A DNA stretch of 64,000 nt from OAS926 sp035503715 (GTDB taxonomy: Bacteria; Pseudomonadota; Alphaproteobacteria; Rhizobiales; Rhizobiaceae), in NCBI GenBank assembly GCA_035503715.1, contig DATJTE010000180.1:1-64000 (forward strand). Direction: 5' to 3'. Both the position numbers and the translations under genes were made by a program. Positions within the stretch are counted from its first letter, which is position 1; each line of letters begins with the position of its first letter. Below are positions 9,173-17,565 of this stretch, one piece after another. The notes beneath the pieces were generated by a model, which had not been told where the DNA came from, searched no databases, and saw only the letters and a list, made by a program, of their open reading frames with translations.

Positions 9173-9892
9173 TTAGACGATGCCACGCAGCACGAGCAGC
9201 GCGACGGCTTGCGTGCGGGACTTCAGCCCAAGTCGCTTCTTGGCGTTCTCGACGTGGAAATGCACGGTCGCTGGCGCAATCCCGATCAGCTTGGCGATTT
9301 CCCAATCGGTTTTGCCGGTCGCGACCCATTGCATGCACTCGATTTCGCGCAAGGTGAGCTGAATTGGCGGCTCCTGCGAAAGGTGCGCCTCGCGCCGGCA
9401 GCGGTCGTGGATAAAGAAGCAGAATGCCTGCAGCAACGCTCGATCTTCGACGGAAAGCGTCAGTTTCTCGCGCGCTGCGAGGCTGTCGATTGCGAGATAG
9501 CCGCCCGGTCCGTGGATCGGGACGACGAAGCCATCGATCCAGCCATGTGCGTTTCCGACGGCGACCACCTCAGCGCCTTCCAGGCGGTAGCTCGGCTCGT
9601 CGAGCACGTCCGCCCATTGGAATGGCTGAATGCGGCGGCGCGCCTCGATCGGAACCGGGTCCCGGTCGATGAAGCCTCGCTCCATGTAAAGCTCGACCCA
9701 ATCCTGCGGCCAATCGTTGAAGAAAAAGCGGTTGATCCGCTCAGAACCAATGCCGGCGGTCGCGCCCGCTGCGCTGACGGCGATGCCCAGTTTTCGAACC
9801 GTCTCCTGGAAGTCGGTGATGAGCGCTGGAACGTCCGCTGTTTCGGCGTTCCGTGCCAGGAAATCGAGGATGATCGGCGCCCGTGCGGTCAT
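9173..9892 (-). CDS. LuxR-family autoinducer-binding regulator (LuxR solo)
   Basis: A 239-residue protein with the two-domain build of quorum-sensing LuxR proteins. The N-terminal autoinducer domain has family positions such as W60, FIDRDPV at 73-79, FQWADV at 90-95 and a C-terminal GGYLAIDS strand. The DNA-binding domain spans about 172-239 (LTLREIECMQWVATGKTDWEIA then ATVHFHVENAKKRL). No luxI-type synthase lies within the window, so it is a solo or orphan here. Palindromes just upstream of the start and just after the stop suggest autoregulation and control of the neighbour. GGAG precedes the ATG at short spacing. Confidence 0.92.
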   Translation of the reverse strand: MTARAPIILDFLARNAETADVPALITDFQETVRKLGIAVSAAGATAGIGSERINRFFFNDWPQDWVELYMERGFIDRDPVPIEARRRIQPFQWADVLDEPSYRLEGAEVVAVGNAHGWIDGFVVPIHGPGGYLAIDSLAAREKLTLSVEDRALLQAFCFFIHDRCRREAHLSQEPPIQLTLREIECMQWVATGKTDWEIAKLIGIAPATVHFHVENAKKRLGLKSRTQAVALLVLRGIV

Positions 9893-9906
9893 CGCTCCGG
9901 CTTTAC

Positions 9907-9945
9907 CTATCTGAAAAGATAGCCTGACCGGGAAGATAGCCTGAC
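9907..9945. promoter_or_regulatory. lux-box-like palindrome plus repeated half site in luxR leader
   Basis: CTATCTGAAAAGATAG (9907-9922) is a palindrome with 6-bp arms, 15 bp from the luxR start codon. A 13-bp direct repeat AAGATAGCCTGAC occurs at 9916-9928 and again at 9933-9945, so the right half site is duplicated at a 17-bp interval. This close to the start, binding would be expected to repress luxR. Confidence 0.6.
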
Positions 9946-10112
9946 GACAACAGCGGGCAACTAGCGTTTCTGCTAGCGACGGAGCCTGTTCGCGATTTGT
10001 TAACGATATCCATCAGAAGTGATCGCAGCCGTCGCGCGCCAGTCGCATTATGCCGTTTTGATGGACTCCAAGACGATCGTTTAAGATCGCGAGACGCTGA
10101 CGGGAGACGACA

Positions 10113-10328
10113 ATGCAGACCATCGACTCGGTCGAGAGGCCTACTGACATTCCCGCCGCTGCGGATGTAAGCCGCGCGCTGGAAGCCGTCTGCAACGAAC
10201 TCGGTATTGCCCGCTTCGAGAAGAAGCGCCGCGAGGCGGTGGCAAAGCGAATCGAAGCCGCCTGGCTGACGGGCCGCAGGCAGCCGCTCAATCTGGTGGA
10301 TGCCGGCCTTGGTGGCATGCACGGCTGA
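10113..10328 (+). CDS. Small conserved-looking hypothetical protein
   Basis: A 71-residue charged helical protein (ALEAVCNELGIARFEKKRREAVAKRI in segments) with no signal peptide or membrane span. The ATG has a GGGAGA ribosome site at good spacing, and a hairpin follows the stop, which supports a real gene. I do not recognise the family. Confidence 0.6.
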   Translation: MQTIDSVERPTDIPAAADVSRALEAVCNELGIARFEKKRREAVAKRIEAAWLTGRRQPLNLVDAGLGGMHG

Positions 10329-10350
10329 GGGCAAGTGACAGGCTTGCAGG

Positions 10351-10376
10351 CGGCCTGAGCGTCAGGCCGGCAGGTT
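10351..10376 (+). terminator. Candidate terminator of the 71-aa gene
   Basis: An 8-9 bp stem (10351-10358 with 62-70 region) with a 3-nt loop is followed after a few bases by TTTT. It lies about 25 bp after the stop of the small + strand gene. The T run is short, so strength is uncertain. Confidence 0.4.
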
Positions 10377-10410
10377 TTGTGTTCCTTAAGATCAGTCAGA
10401 GAGACGGGTG

Positions 10411-10749
10411 TCAGCCCGCCTTGCACGTCGTTTCGGCTTCGAACGACCGGTTCATCCAGGTCTCGCCCTCCGGATAATCGTGCATGAACGTGGTGAGATC
10501 ATCGGAATAAGTTCGAGCGAAAAAATCGAGCGCCTCGGTGCCGAGATCGACGCTGGCGTAGTAGCTGGTGAGACAATCGCAGAACTGCGAAGCGTTTCCC
10601 AAAGGCACGCTCGGATCATTCTCCTGCCCGTAGTAGTTCTTACAGGCCTCATCGAAAGCAGGATTGTCGCTCGCCAACGATGAGATGGGCTTTGCGACCG
10701 CAGCCACGGCAAGTGCCGCGGCGACCGCCCTAAATCGGTAACGAGACAT
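10411..10749 (-). CDS. Small secreted protein, unknown function
   Basis: A 112-residue protein starting at the ATG at 10749; a GTG one codon upstream is less well spaced to the AGGAG ribosome site. Residues 1-27 form a signal peptide with an Ala-rich core ending near SSLASD. The mature part has four cysteines (ACKNYYG, FCDC, TTCKAG), fitting disulfide bonds in the periplasm. I do not recognise the family. Confidence 0.75.
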   Translation of the reverse strand: MSRYRFRAVAAALAVAAVAKPISSLASDNPAFDEACKNYYGQENDPSVPLGNASQFCDCLTSYYASVDLGTEALDFFARTYSDDLTTFMHDYPEGETWMNRSFEAETTCKAG

Positions 10750-10887
10750 CACAAACTCCTGAACTCACGCCATGAAGCAGAGCCGGTGCGCGGAGTCGAT
10801 GGAAGTTCTGAGCGACTTTCGCTAAAATACTTACCAAGCGCCGCATTCGTGTGACGACCGCATCCAAAACCAGGCTCAAAGCGCTCA

Positions 10888-11193
10888 ATGCCTGAGATCG
10901 ATCTTAAACCCCGGACCAAAGCCAAGCCGAAGACTGAGCGGCCAAAGCTGCACAAGGTCATTCTGGTCAATGACGACTTCACGCCGCGCGAATTCGTCGT
11001 GCGCGTGCTGAAGGCGGAGTTCCGGGTCACCGACGATCAAGCCTACAAGATCATGATCACCGCACATCGCAGAGGTGTCTGCGTGGTCGCGGTGTTCACC
11101 AAGGACGTCGCCGAGACCAAGGCGACGCGCGCGACCGAAGCCGGCAAGGCGGCGGGTTATCCGCTGCTGTTCACGACCGAACCGGAAGAGTGA
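10888..11193 (+). CDS. clpS: ATP-dependent Clp protease adaptor ClpS
   Basis: A 101-residue adaptor that delivers N-degron substrates to ClpAP. The core KVILVNDDFTPREFVVRVL and the downstream GVCVVAVFTKDVAETK are diagnostic. The sequence resembles the second ClpS type (ClpS2) of alphaproteobacteria more than the clpA-linked copy, and no clpA is adjacent. Its stop codon directly abuts the stop of the convergent DUF922 gene. Confidence 0.95.
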   Translation: MPEIDLKPRTKAKPKTERPKLHKVILVNDDFTPREFVVRVLKAEFRVTDDQAYKIMITAHRRGVCVVAVFTKDVAETKATRATEAGKAAGYPLLFTTEPEE

Positions 11194-11796
11194 TCAGGGG
11201 TTCACAAGGCCGAGGATAAGCCGGTGAACGTTGCCGCCGTCGCCCATCTCGACTTTGTCGAAGTCGCGGCTGGCGGTCAGGTGAGCGTCGGACGCTGCTT
11301 TGAGCGGCGCCTGAATTACGTCGCGTATCTTCTTGCAGTTCGAATCATTTTCCACAGTCACGCCGACGGTCGTGGCGAGGATGCGGTCGACGAGCTGCTT
11401 GATGATGTCGCCGTGGACGCGCTCGTGCTTCTGTATACCCTCGACGAAGGTGTTCCAGCGTGACCGGGTCGGTTCCGTCAGGTTGGCCGGCCCTTTCGGC
11501 CAGGTGTAGGTGATGGTCAGGAAGGGGGTCGCCGAGACGAGCTTACAGGAGCCGTCCGCTTGCGGCTCGTAGTTGCGCCGCCACTTCAGGTCAAAGGTCG
11601 TATGGGCGATGGTGCGGCGCTCGCCGCTCTTTGGGCCGCGCTGGCCGATCGACTCGTAGAGCTCAATCCCCGTCGTTCCGGAGACTGCGTAGGGTTTGAC
11701 GATCTCGGTCGCCTCCCATTCGGCGGCGGCAGCCGCCCGGGCGAATGCGAGAAGGCTGAGCCAAACCAATCCCAAGCAAAGCGTCGCTTCATTCAT
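11194..11796 (-). CDS. Secreted DUF922-family putative zinc protease
   Basis: A 200-residue protein with a signal peptide (residues 1-25, ending AAAAA). The mature domain has the DUF922 pattern, with a metzincin-like HExxH motif at 124-128 (HERVH) and paired cysteines at 84 and about 153. The family is predicted to be periplasmic Zn-dependent proteases; activity is not proven. The start is ATG with no clear ribosome site. Confidence 0.8.
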   Translation of the reverse strand: MNEATLCLGLVWLSLLAFARAAAAAEWEATEIVKPYAVSGTTGIELYESIGQRGPKSGERRTIAHTTFDLKWRRNYEPQADGSCKLVSATPFLTITYTWPKGPANLTEPTRSRWNTFVEGIQKHERVHGDIIKQLVDRILATTVGVTVENDSNCKKIRDVIQAPLKAASDAHLTASRDFDKVEMGDGGNVHRLILGLVNP

Positions 11797-11839
11797 CCGG
11801 CGATCAATGCCATGCCGATTGCGGCTTTTCTACTTCCAG

Positions 11840-14836
11840 CTATTTGCCCGGCCGGCCGGTCTTGCCGGTGCGGCGGCCTTTGCGCTGCTTCGTCTCTGCC
11901 GGATCCTCGTAAGAGCCGATGCCGATCTTGGCGCGCTTCACGGGTTTGATGCCTTCGGTGGGCTTCTCCGTGCGCCGGACCGTCATCTCGTCCAGTGTGT
12001 TCTTGCGGAACAGGCCCGGCTGGCCGCCTTCGGGGACACCGTAGTCGGAGCCATGGGCTTCCTGGGCGCTCTGCTTTTTGAACAGCGAGCGTGGAACGGC
12101 GCCGGCCGGCGTCGCATGGTCGCCGGATGTACCCATCTCGTCGAGGTCCGGCTTGCGGAACAGGTTCGGCCGCGATGCTTTCGCCGCCGCTTCGGCGGCG
12201 CGAGCCTCGTCGAGCTTGCGGAACCGCTCCTGTTCCTCAGCCGTACGATGCCGGGCGAGGCCCTTGTTGTGCTTGCCTTTCGCCTGGCCCGTGGCCGGCG
12301 ACAGGCTTTCGGCCTCGCGCGCCAGCGGATCGTCCGAAATCGTCAATTCGAGTTCGGTCAGGCGCTTGATCTCGTCACGCAACCGCGCGGCGGTCTCAAA
12401 GTCGAGATCGGCGGCTGCATCACGCATGCGCTTCTGGAGGTACTCCAGATGCGCCTTCATATTGTTGCCCATCAGCGCGCCTTCGTTCTCGGCGAAGCCG
12501 CCGATGTCGGCGCGGACGTGATCCTTCTCGTAGACCGAGTCGAGGATGTCGGCGATGCGCGACTTCACACTCTCCGGTGTGATGCCGTGCTCGGCATTGT
12601 AGGCAAGCTGCTTCTCGCGGCGGCGGTTGGTCTCCGCCATCGCCCGCTCCATCGAGCCGGTGATCTGGTCGGCATAGAGGACACCCTTGCCGTCGACGTT
12701 TCGCGCCGCCCGGCAGATGGTCTGGATCAGCGAGGTTTCGGAGCGGAGGAAACCTTCCTTGTCGGCGTCGAGAATGGCGACGAAGCCGCACTCCGGAATG
12801 TCGAGGCCCTCGCGCAGCAGGTTAATGCCGACCAGGACGTCGAAGGCGCCAAGCCGCAGGTCGCGGATGATCTCGATGCGCTCAAGCGTCTCGATGTCGG
12901 AGTGCATGTAACGGACACGCACACCCTGCTCGTGCAGATATTCAGTCAGGTCCTCGGCCATGCGCTTTGTGAGCACGGTGACCAGCGTGCGGTAGCCGGC
13001 CTTCGCGGTGTCGCGGATCTCTCCCAGCACGTCGTCGACCTGGGTTTTCGCCGGGCGCACCTCGACCGGCGGATCGATTAGCCCGGTCGGGCGGATGACC
13101 TGCTCGGCAAATACGCCACCGGCCTGCTCCATCTCCCAGCCGCCCGGCGTTGCCGACACGGCGACAGAGAGCGGGCGCATCGCGTCCCATTCCTCAAAGC
13201 GCAGCGGCCGGTTGTCCATGCATGACGGCAGACGGAAGCCGTACTCGGCAAGCGTCGCCTTGCGCCGGAAGTCGCCGCGATACATGCCGCCGATCTGCGG
13301 CACGGTGACGTGGCTTTCGTCAATGAAAACAAGCGCATTGTCGGGGATGTACTCAAAAAGAGTCGGCGGCGGATCGCCCGGCTGGCGGCCGGTCAGATAG
13401 CGCGAATAGTTCTCGATGCCGGCGCAGGAACCTGTGGCCTCCAGCATCTCAAGGTCGAAGCGCGTGCGCTGCTCCAGCCGCTGCGCTTCCAGCAAACGTC
13501 CAGCCTTTTCAAGCTCTTGCAGGCGGAACTGGAGTTCCTCCTTGATGGACTTGATGGCTTGATTCAACGTCGGCCGCGGCGTCACATAGTGCGAGTTGGC
13601 GTAAATCTTCACGCTCTTCAGCTCGCCGGTTTTGGTGCCCGTCAGCGGATCGAACTCTGTGATGGTCTCGATCTCGTCGCCGAACATGGTGATGCGCCAG
13701 GCGCGGTCTTCCAGGTGGGCCGGGAAAATCTCAATCGTGTCGCCGCGCACGCGGAACGAGCCGCGCACGAAGTTCATGTCCTGCCGCTTGTACTGCTGCG
13801 CCACGAGGTCGGCGAGAAGCTGGCGCTGGTCGAGCCGGTCGCCCACCGCCATCTGGAACGTCATCGCGGTGTAGGTCTCTACCGAGCCGATACCGTAGAT
13901 GCAGGAGACCGACGCGACGATGATGACGTCGTCGCGTTCGAGCAGCGAGCGCGTCGCCGAATGGCGCATGCGGTCGATCTGCTCGTTGATCGACGATTCC
14001 TTCTCGATGTAGGTGTCGGTGCGCGGGACGTAGGCCTCCGGCTGGTAGTAGTCGTAATAGGAGACGAAATACTCGACCGCGTTGTCCGGGAAGAAGTTCT
14101 TGAACTCGCCGTAAAGCTGCGCCGCCAGCGTCTTGTTCGGCGCCAGGATAAGGGCAGGGCGCTGCGTTTCCTCAATCACCTTGGCCATGGTGAAGGTCTT
14201 GCCCGACCCGGTGACGCCGAGCAGCACCTGGGTGCGGTCGGCATTGCCAACCCCTTCAACGAGATCCTTGATCGCCGTCGGCTGGTCGCCGGCCGGCTGG
14301 AAGTCGGACTTCATCTCGATGCGGATGCCGCCTTCGGATTTTTCCGGCCGCTCGGGCCGGTGCGGGGTCCAGAGGACGCCATTCTTGTGCAGTGGATTGC
14401 CGCTCTCGATCAGGTCGGCGAGCGCCTGGACGGTTGCCGTTACGCCCGAATTTGAGAGCTTCTCCGCATCCTCCAGCGAGACGTCCAGTCCGGCGACCGG
14501 GTTCAGGCCAACGGCAGCGCGCTCGCGCGCCGATGCCGCGCCTCCCATCGACGTGCCGCGGGCGGTTTTGGTTGGCGCGGAGGAGCGCTCCGGTATCTTT
14601 TTCGGGCCTTTCGGCTTCGGCTGCTGCTCGGCTTCCTTCGAAATCTGCTCGGCCCATTCCGAGACCGAGCCAACAAACGGCGCGCCGGTGAACTCGGCCT
14701 GCGGAGATTCGGAAAAACCGCCGGGCTCCAGCGGCTCGGCAGCGTCGAGGAATTCCGTCAGCGGGCTGCGCCGGCTGGGTTCGCCAAAGCTGCCGTTCGC
14801 CGGGCGCGGCGCTCTTTTTTCAGGGGATTTGGCCAT
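11840..14836 (-). CDS. uvrB: Excinuclease ABC subunit B
   Basis: The damage-handing helicase of nucleotide excision repair, working with UvrA and UvrC. Walker A GVTGSGKT is at 207-214 of the 998-residue product, the beta-hairpin region YYDYYQPEAYVPRTD follows, then the helicase motifs and the C-terminal UVR coiled coil (YLQKRMRDAAADLDFETAARL). About 170 extra N-terminal and about 150 basic, low-complexity C-terminal residues extend the usual ~670-residue core, as is common in rhizobial UvrB. I chose ATG 14836; an upstream GTG at 14899 overlaps AGGAGGAAGG. Confidence 0.95.
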   Translation of the reverse strand: MAKSPEKRAPRPANGSFGEPSRRSPLTEFLDAAEPLEPGGFSESPQAEFTGAPFVGSVSEWAEQISKEAEQQPKPKGPKKIPERSSAPTKTARGTSMGGAASARERAAVGLNPVAGLDVSLEDAEKLSNSGVTATVQALADLIESGNPLHKNGVLWTPHRPERPEKSEGGIRIEMKSDFQPAGDQPTAIKDLVEGVGNADRTQVLLGVTGSGKTFTMAKVIEETQRPALILAPNKTLAAQLYGEFKNFFPDNAVEYFVSYYDYYQPEAYVPRTDTYIEKESSINEQIDRMRHSATRSLLERDDVIIVASVSCIYGIGSVETYTAMTFQMAVGDRLDQRQLLADLVAQQYKRQDMNFVRGSFRVRGDTIEIFPAHLEDRAWRITMFGDEIETITEFDPLTGTKTGELKSVKIYANSHYVTPRPTLNQAIKSIKEELQFRLQELEKAGRLLEAQRLEQRTRFDLEMLEATGSCAGIENYSRYLTGRQPGDPPPTLFEYIPDNALVFIDESHVTVPQIGGMYRGDFRRKATLAEYGFRLPSCMDNRPLRFEEWDAMRPLSVAVSATPGGWEMEQAGGVFAEQVIRPTGLIDPPVEVRPAKTQVDDVLGEIRDTAKAGYRTLVTVLTKRMAEDLTEYLHEQGVRVRYMHSDIETLERIEIIRDLRLGAFDVLVGINLLREGLDIPECGFVAILDADKEGFLRSETSLIQTICRAARNVDGKGVLYADQITGSMERAMAETNRRREKQLAYNAEHGITPESVKSRIADILDSVYEKDHVRADIGGFAENEGALMGNNMKAHLEYLQKRMRDAAADLDFETAARLRDEIKRLTELELTISDDPLAREAESLSPATGQAKGKHNKGLARHRTAEEQERFRKLDEARAAEAAAKASRPNLFRKPDLDEMGTSGDHATPAGAVPRSLFKKQSAQEAHGSDYGVPEGGQPGLFRKNTLDEMTVRRTEKPTEGIKPVKRAKIGIGSYEDPAETKQRKGRRTGKTGRPGK

Positions 14837-14983
14837 GGGGCAAATATGGGCGGAGTCCAACCAAATTGGAAGGGTTCGCGCCGGCCTTCCTCCTGACACC
14901 TGACAGGAGGTTGTCAGGAGCCTTTGTCCACCCCTCCCGGCCCGCCCTTACCCTGCGGCGAGTCAACGGTGAAAGGGCGAAAA

Positions 14984-15640
14984 ATGAGCATATCGACACA
15001 ACGGCTTCGGAATGCCTGGGCGGGGTATGGCTGCGACGAAAGCAAGATGGAGCGCATCAGCTTCGGGCCGGATTTCATCCGGGTCGCGGCGCCGACCGTT
15101 GATGCCTGGAAGGCGCTGGAAAAAGTGCTTGCGGCTCACGGCTACGACATCCGTATCGAGGACACCGATAGCTACAATTGCCGCGCGGTGAAGGGTGGCG
15201 GGGGCCTAAGCCTGCATGCCTACGGGATCGCGCTCGACATCAACTGGAAGACCAATCCGTATCGCGACCATCAAGGCCGGCGCGCGCCGCGTTTTTCGAG
15301 CGAGGTGACGCAAGGCGCGCGGGCGGAGCATGTCCGGCTCGGGCTCGCCGATACGGACATGACGCGCGACACGATCATCGCGGCGCTGGCGATCCGCACA
15401 AACGCCGGCAAGCAGGTGTTCGGCTGGGGCGGCAATTGGGCGACGCTCAAGGACGCCATGCATTTCCAGATCGAAGTGACACCCGCCGAACTGGCGGCGG
15501 GCATCGATTGGAGCACCGTGCCTTTGCCGGCCGTGCGGACAGCGGCGCCGCCCGTCGCGGGGCGGCGGCCGTTATTGCGCATCCTCGCCGGCCTACGCCG
15601 GCGGATTTTGAACGGCCTCGGCCGAACCGCTGGCGGCTAG
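14984..15640 (+). CDS. M15-family peptidase (endolysin/VanY-like)
   Basis: About 218 residues from ATG 14984, with AAAGGG upstream. It has the zinc-binding pattern of M15 D-Ala-D-Ala or L-Ala-D-Glu peptidases: LSLHAYGIALDIN (His78, Asp85) and the late HFQIE (His160). It would cleave peptidoglycan cross-links. There is no signal peptide, as in phage-type endolysins. A C-terminal basic tail with Arg/Leu repeats follows the domain. It overlaps the convergent neighbour's stop by 4 bp. A stray phage-derived gene is possible, but no other phage gene is nearby. Confidence 0.85.
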   Translation: MSISTQRLRNAWAGYGCDESKMERISFGPDFIRVAAPTVDAWKALEKVLAAHGYDIRIEDTDSYNCRAVKGGGGLSLHAYGIALDINWKTNPYRDHQGRRAPRFSSEVTQGARAEHVRLGLADTDMTRDTIIAALAIRTNAGKQVFGWGGNWATLKDAMHFQIEVTPAELAAGIDWSTVPLPAVRTAAPPVAGRRPLLRILAGLRRRILNGLGRTAGG

Positions 15641-16890
15641 TTGAACCAGATCGCGAAGGTCATGAAGCCGGCGCCGCCGAACTGGCTCTGCAAGGCCCAC
15701 CACTCATCACTCGTCAGCATCGGGCCTTTCTCGAGATAGGGCACGATCGCCGGGCCGGTGATGGAGAGCATCAGGTCGAAGGTCGTCGGCTCCTCGAAGA
15801 AACGCTTCATGTTGATGCCCTGATCTCCAATGCGGAAATGCGGCAGCAGTCTGCGGCCTTCAAGGAGGTCTTCGGCCATCTTCAGGGCGTCGTGCCAGGC
15901 CTGAACTTCGGTGTCGGTGACCTCAATGCCGGTCAGCACGTGCACACCCTTCTGATGCGGGCCGGGCAGCCATTCGCGTTCATTGTCGGTCTCGGCGCGG
16001 ATAGCCTGCCAGTTCTCGCGGGACAGGCGGATCATCTCGAGGAGGTGCGTGCGCGCCTCCTTGCGCATCTCCGGCTCGACCACCGGCCAGTTGATCAGAT
16101 GGATGAACGAAACGAAGTCAGCGAAACGCCATTCCGAAGCGAACATGCCGCCCGGCGTCGGACCCTTCGGCACAAGCGCTTCCTGCAGCGGCAGGCTGGC
16201 GCGCGGGAAGAGCATCTGGAAACTGCCGTCGAAGGCGGTCTTGAAGTCATGCGCGAGCCAGAAATCCGCCTGCGCCATCAGGAAATTCGCATAACCCTGC
16301 AGCCAGTAGCCGTCGGCGCGGTCGAAGCGGAAGGTCAGAGCGCCGGGCGGTGGCGGCTCGGAGCCGAGGCCGGGATTGAGCTCGACCATGATCGCCAGTG
16401 CGCTCTCGTTGGGTGCAATCGCACCGTCGCGGTTCAGGTCGATGCCGAGCCTGGTGAGGTCGACCTCGATGCCGATGTCCGCATCCTTCGGCACCTCGGC
16501 GAGCCGGATGGCGGCTTCGTTCATCTCTGTGTGGAAATCGGAGATGATTGTCCGAAACTGCTCATAGGTGAGCGGCTCGGGGTTGGGATTTGGCGGAATC
16601 GGCAGCCGCATCAGCGGCAGCATGAAGGACTGCGGGCTTTCGAAGCCGTGCCGCTGCAAGCCTTGCCCGAGTTTTTCCAGCGCCATGAAGAAGTGTACGG
16701 AGCCGGCTGTGTAGGCAGCGAGCGGATCGGAAGATCGCGCCGCCTCAAGCTCGGTGAGGGCGGCATCGCGCGCCGCGACGGATTCCGCCGATAGTGCGGT
16801 TTTAGCCGCACCCGGAACGTCGGCACGGGCGAGATCGAGCGGCAAGGTCAAGGCGAGCGCCGTCAGTGGCAGGTTCAACCAGTGTTTCAT
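15637..16890 (-). CDS. Secreted protein with EF-hand-like loop, unknown function
   Basis: A 417-residue protein with an N-terminal signal peptide (cut near LARADV). A single calcium-loop-like stretch DLNRDGAIAPNE sits at about 150-161. The rest is largely helical with many tryptophans, and it has no catalytic motif I recognise. AGGAGAACC precedes the ATG at good spacing. It is probably periplasmic. It shares its 3' end with the convergent M15 gene. Confidence 0.75.
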   Translation of the reverse strand: MKHWLNLPLTALALTLPLDLARADVPGAAKTALSAESVAARDAALTELEAARSSDPLAAYTAGSVHFFMALEKLGQGLQRHGFESPQSFMLPLMRLPIPPNPNPEPLTYEQFRTIISDFHTEMNEAAIRLAEVPKDADIGIEVDLTRLGIDLNRDGAIAPNESALAIMVELNPGLGSEPPPPGALTFRFDRADGYWLQGYANFLMAQADFWLAHDFKTAFDGSFQMLFPRASLPLQEALVPKGPTPGGMFASEWRFADFVSFIHLINWPVVEPEMRKEARTHLLEMIRLSRENWQAIRAETDNEREWLPGPHQKGVHVLTGIEVTDTEVQAWHDALKMAEDLLEGRRLLPHFRIGDQGINMKRFFEEPTTFDLMLSITGPAIVPYLEKGPMLTSDEWWALQSQFGGAGFMTFAIWFN

Positions 16891-16972
16891 GGGTTCTCCT
16901 AGAAGCGTGGCGGGCGGCGATACGCTATCCAGCGGTCAATTGCAGCTTTTCAAAGGAAAAGTCTTGGCCTGG

Positions 16973-17503
16973 TTAGGAACAGCTCGCGGTGGCCTCGTAG
17001 ATGAGCTTGGTCGCGCCGGTCAGATCGAAGCGAGCCCAGGTATCGAACGGCGAGCCGTCCGGACCGTTCGTCGATGAGACGTCGAAAGAAAGAGTGAGAG
17101 TCTTGCCCGCCGCAAGCGCGTCGATGACTTCTGCGTAGAGCGGCGCGAGGTAGCTTTTCTCTTCCTCCCCTTCGGAGAACAGCACGACCGCAATATCCGA
17201 GCCGGCCGCAGCGAGCGGAAACACCTTGCCGTCTATGTCGGCCTGCACTGCGCCCTTCTTGTAGAAATAGTCGGCTTCCGTGGCGCTGCCATCCGCGGGC
17301 AGAGCTGGACCGTCATCTTTGGAATAGACGTCGAGCACCGCGCCATCGACGCAATGCAGCATGATTCCCAGGATCGTGCTGTTGGTCTCCGTAGGTTCCG
17401 CGAAGGCGCCACCGTACTTCTCGACCCAGGCGGCATGCGCCGGAGATTGGACCGCAGCGAACGGCAAAAGACTGAAGAGGGCGGTTGCGGCGAGCTTTTT
17501 CAT
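16973..17503 (-). CDS. Small secreted protein, unknown function
   Basis: 176 residues from ATG 17503, chosen because it begins a textbook signal peptide (MKKLAATALFSLLPFAA, cut after PAHA). The mature part is beta-rich and acidic, with a cysteine at about residue 51 and another near the C-terminus. No family recognised. It is divergent from the CapA-like gene with about 60 bp between starts. Confidence 0.7.
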   Translation of the reverse strand: MKKLAATALFSLLPFAAVQSPAHAAWVEKYGGAFAEPTETNSTILGIMLHCVDGAVLDVYSKDDGPALPADGSATEADYFYKKGAVQADIDGKVFPLAAAGSDIAVVLFSEGEEEKSYLAPLYAEVIDALAAGKTLTLSFDVSSTNGPDGSPFDTWARFDLTGATKLIYEATASCS

Positions 17504-17565
17504 GACGCAAGAAAGCCACCGGATGCTGCTGTGCGCAAGAGCGCGGTGGCGGGAGATCGCGGCGC

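Noticed and set aside
8872..9186. 104-residue minus-strand frame between luxR and the acetamidase gene
   Set aside because: It has no ribosome site, overlaps both genes and the palindrome, and shows no family feature.
11840..12330. Long C-terminal extension of UvrB as a possible fusion
   Set aside because: It is basic low-complexity sequence like that of other rhizobial UvrB proteins as far as I recall, not a separate domain.
12687..14455. Long open frames opposite uvrB (also opposite carB at 52115-54487 and opposite the caspase gene)
   Set aside because: These are antisense shadows of GC-rich genes; Arg/Val/Asp-rich composition, no starts and no motifs.
14889..14910. Hairpin CCTCCTG/CAGGAGG between uvrB and the M15 gene as a regulator site
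   Set aside because: Short, with arms that are simply complementary ribosome-site-like sequences for the two strands.
14984..15640. M15 endolysin as a sign of a prophage
   Set aside because: No other phage gene flanks it; both neighbours are ordinary chromosomal genes.
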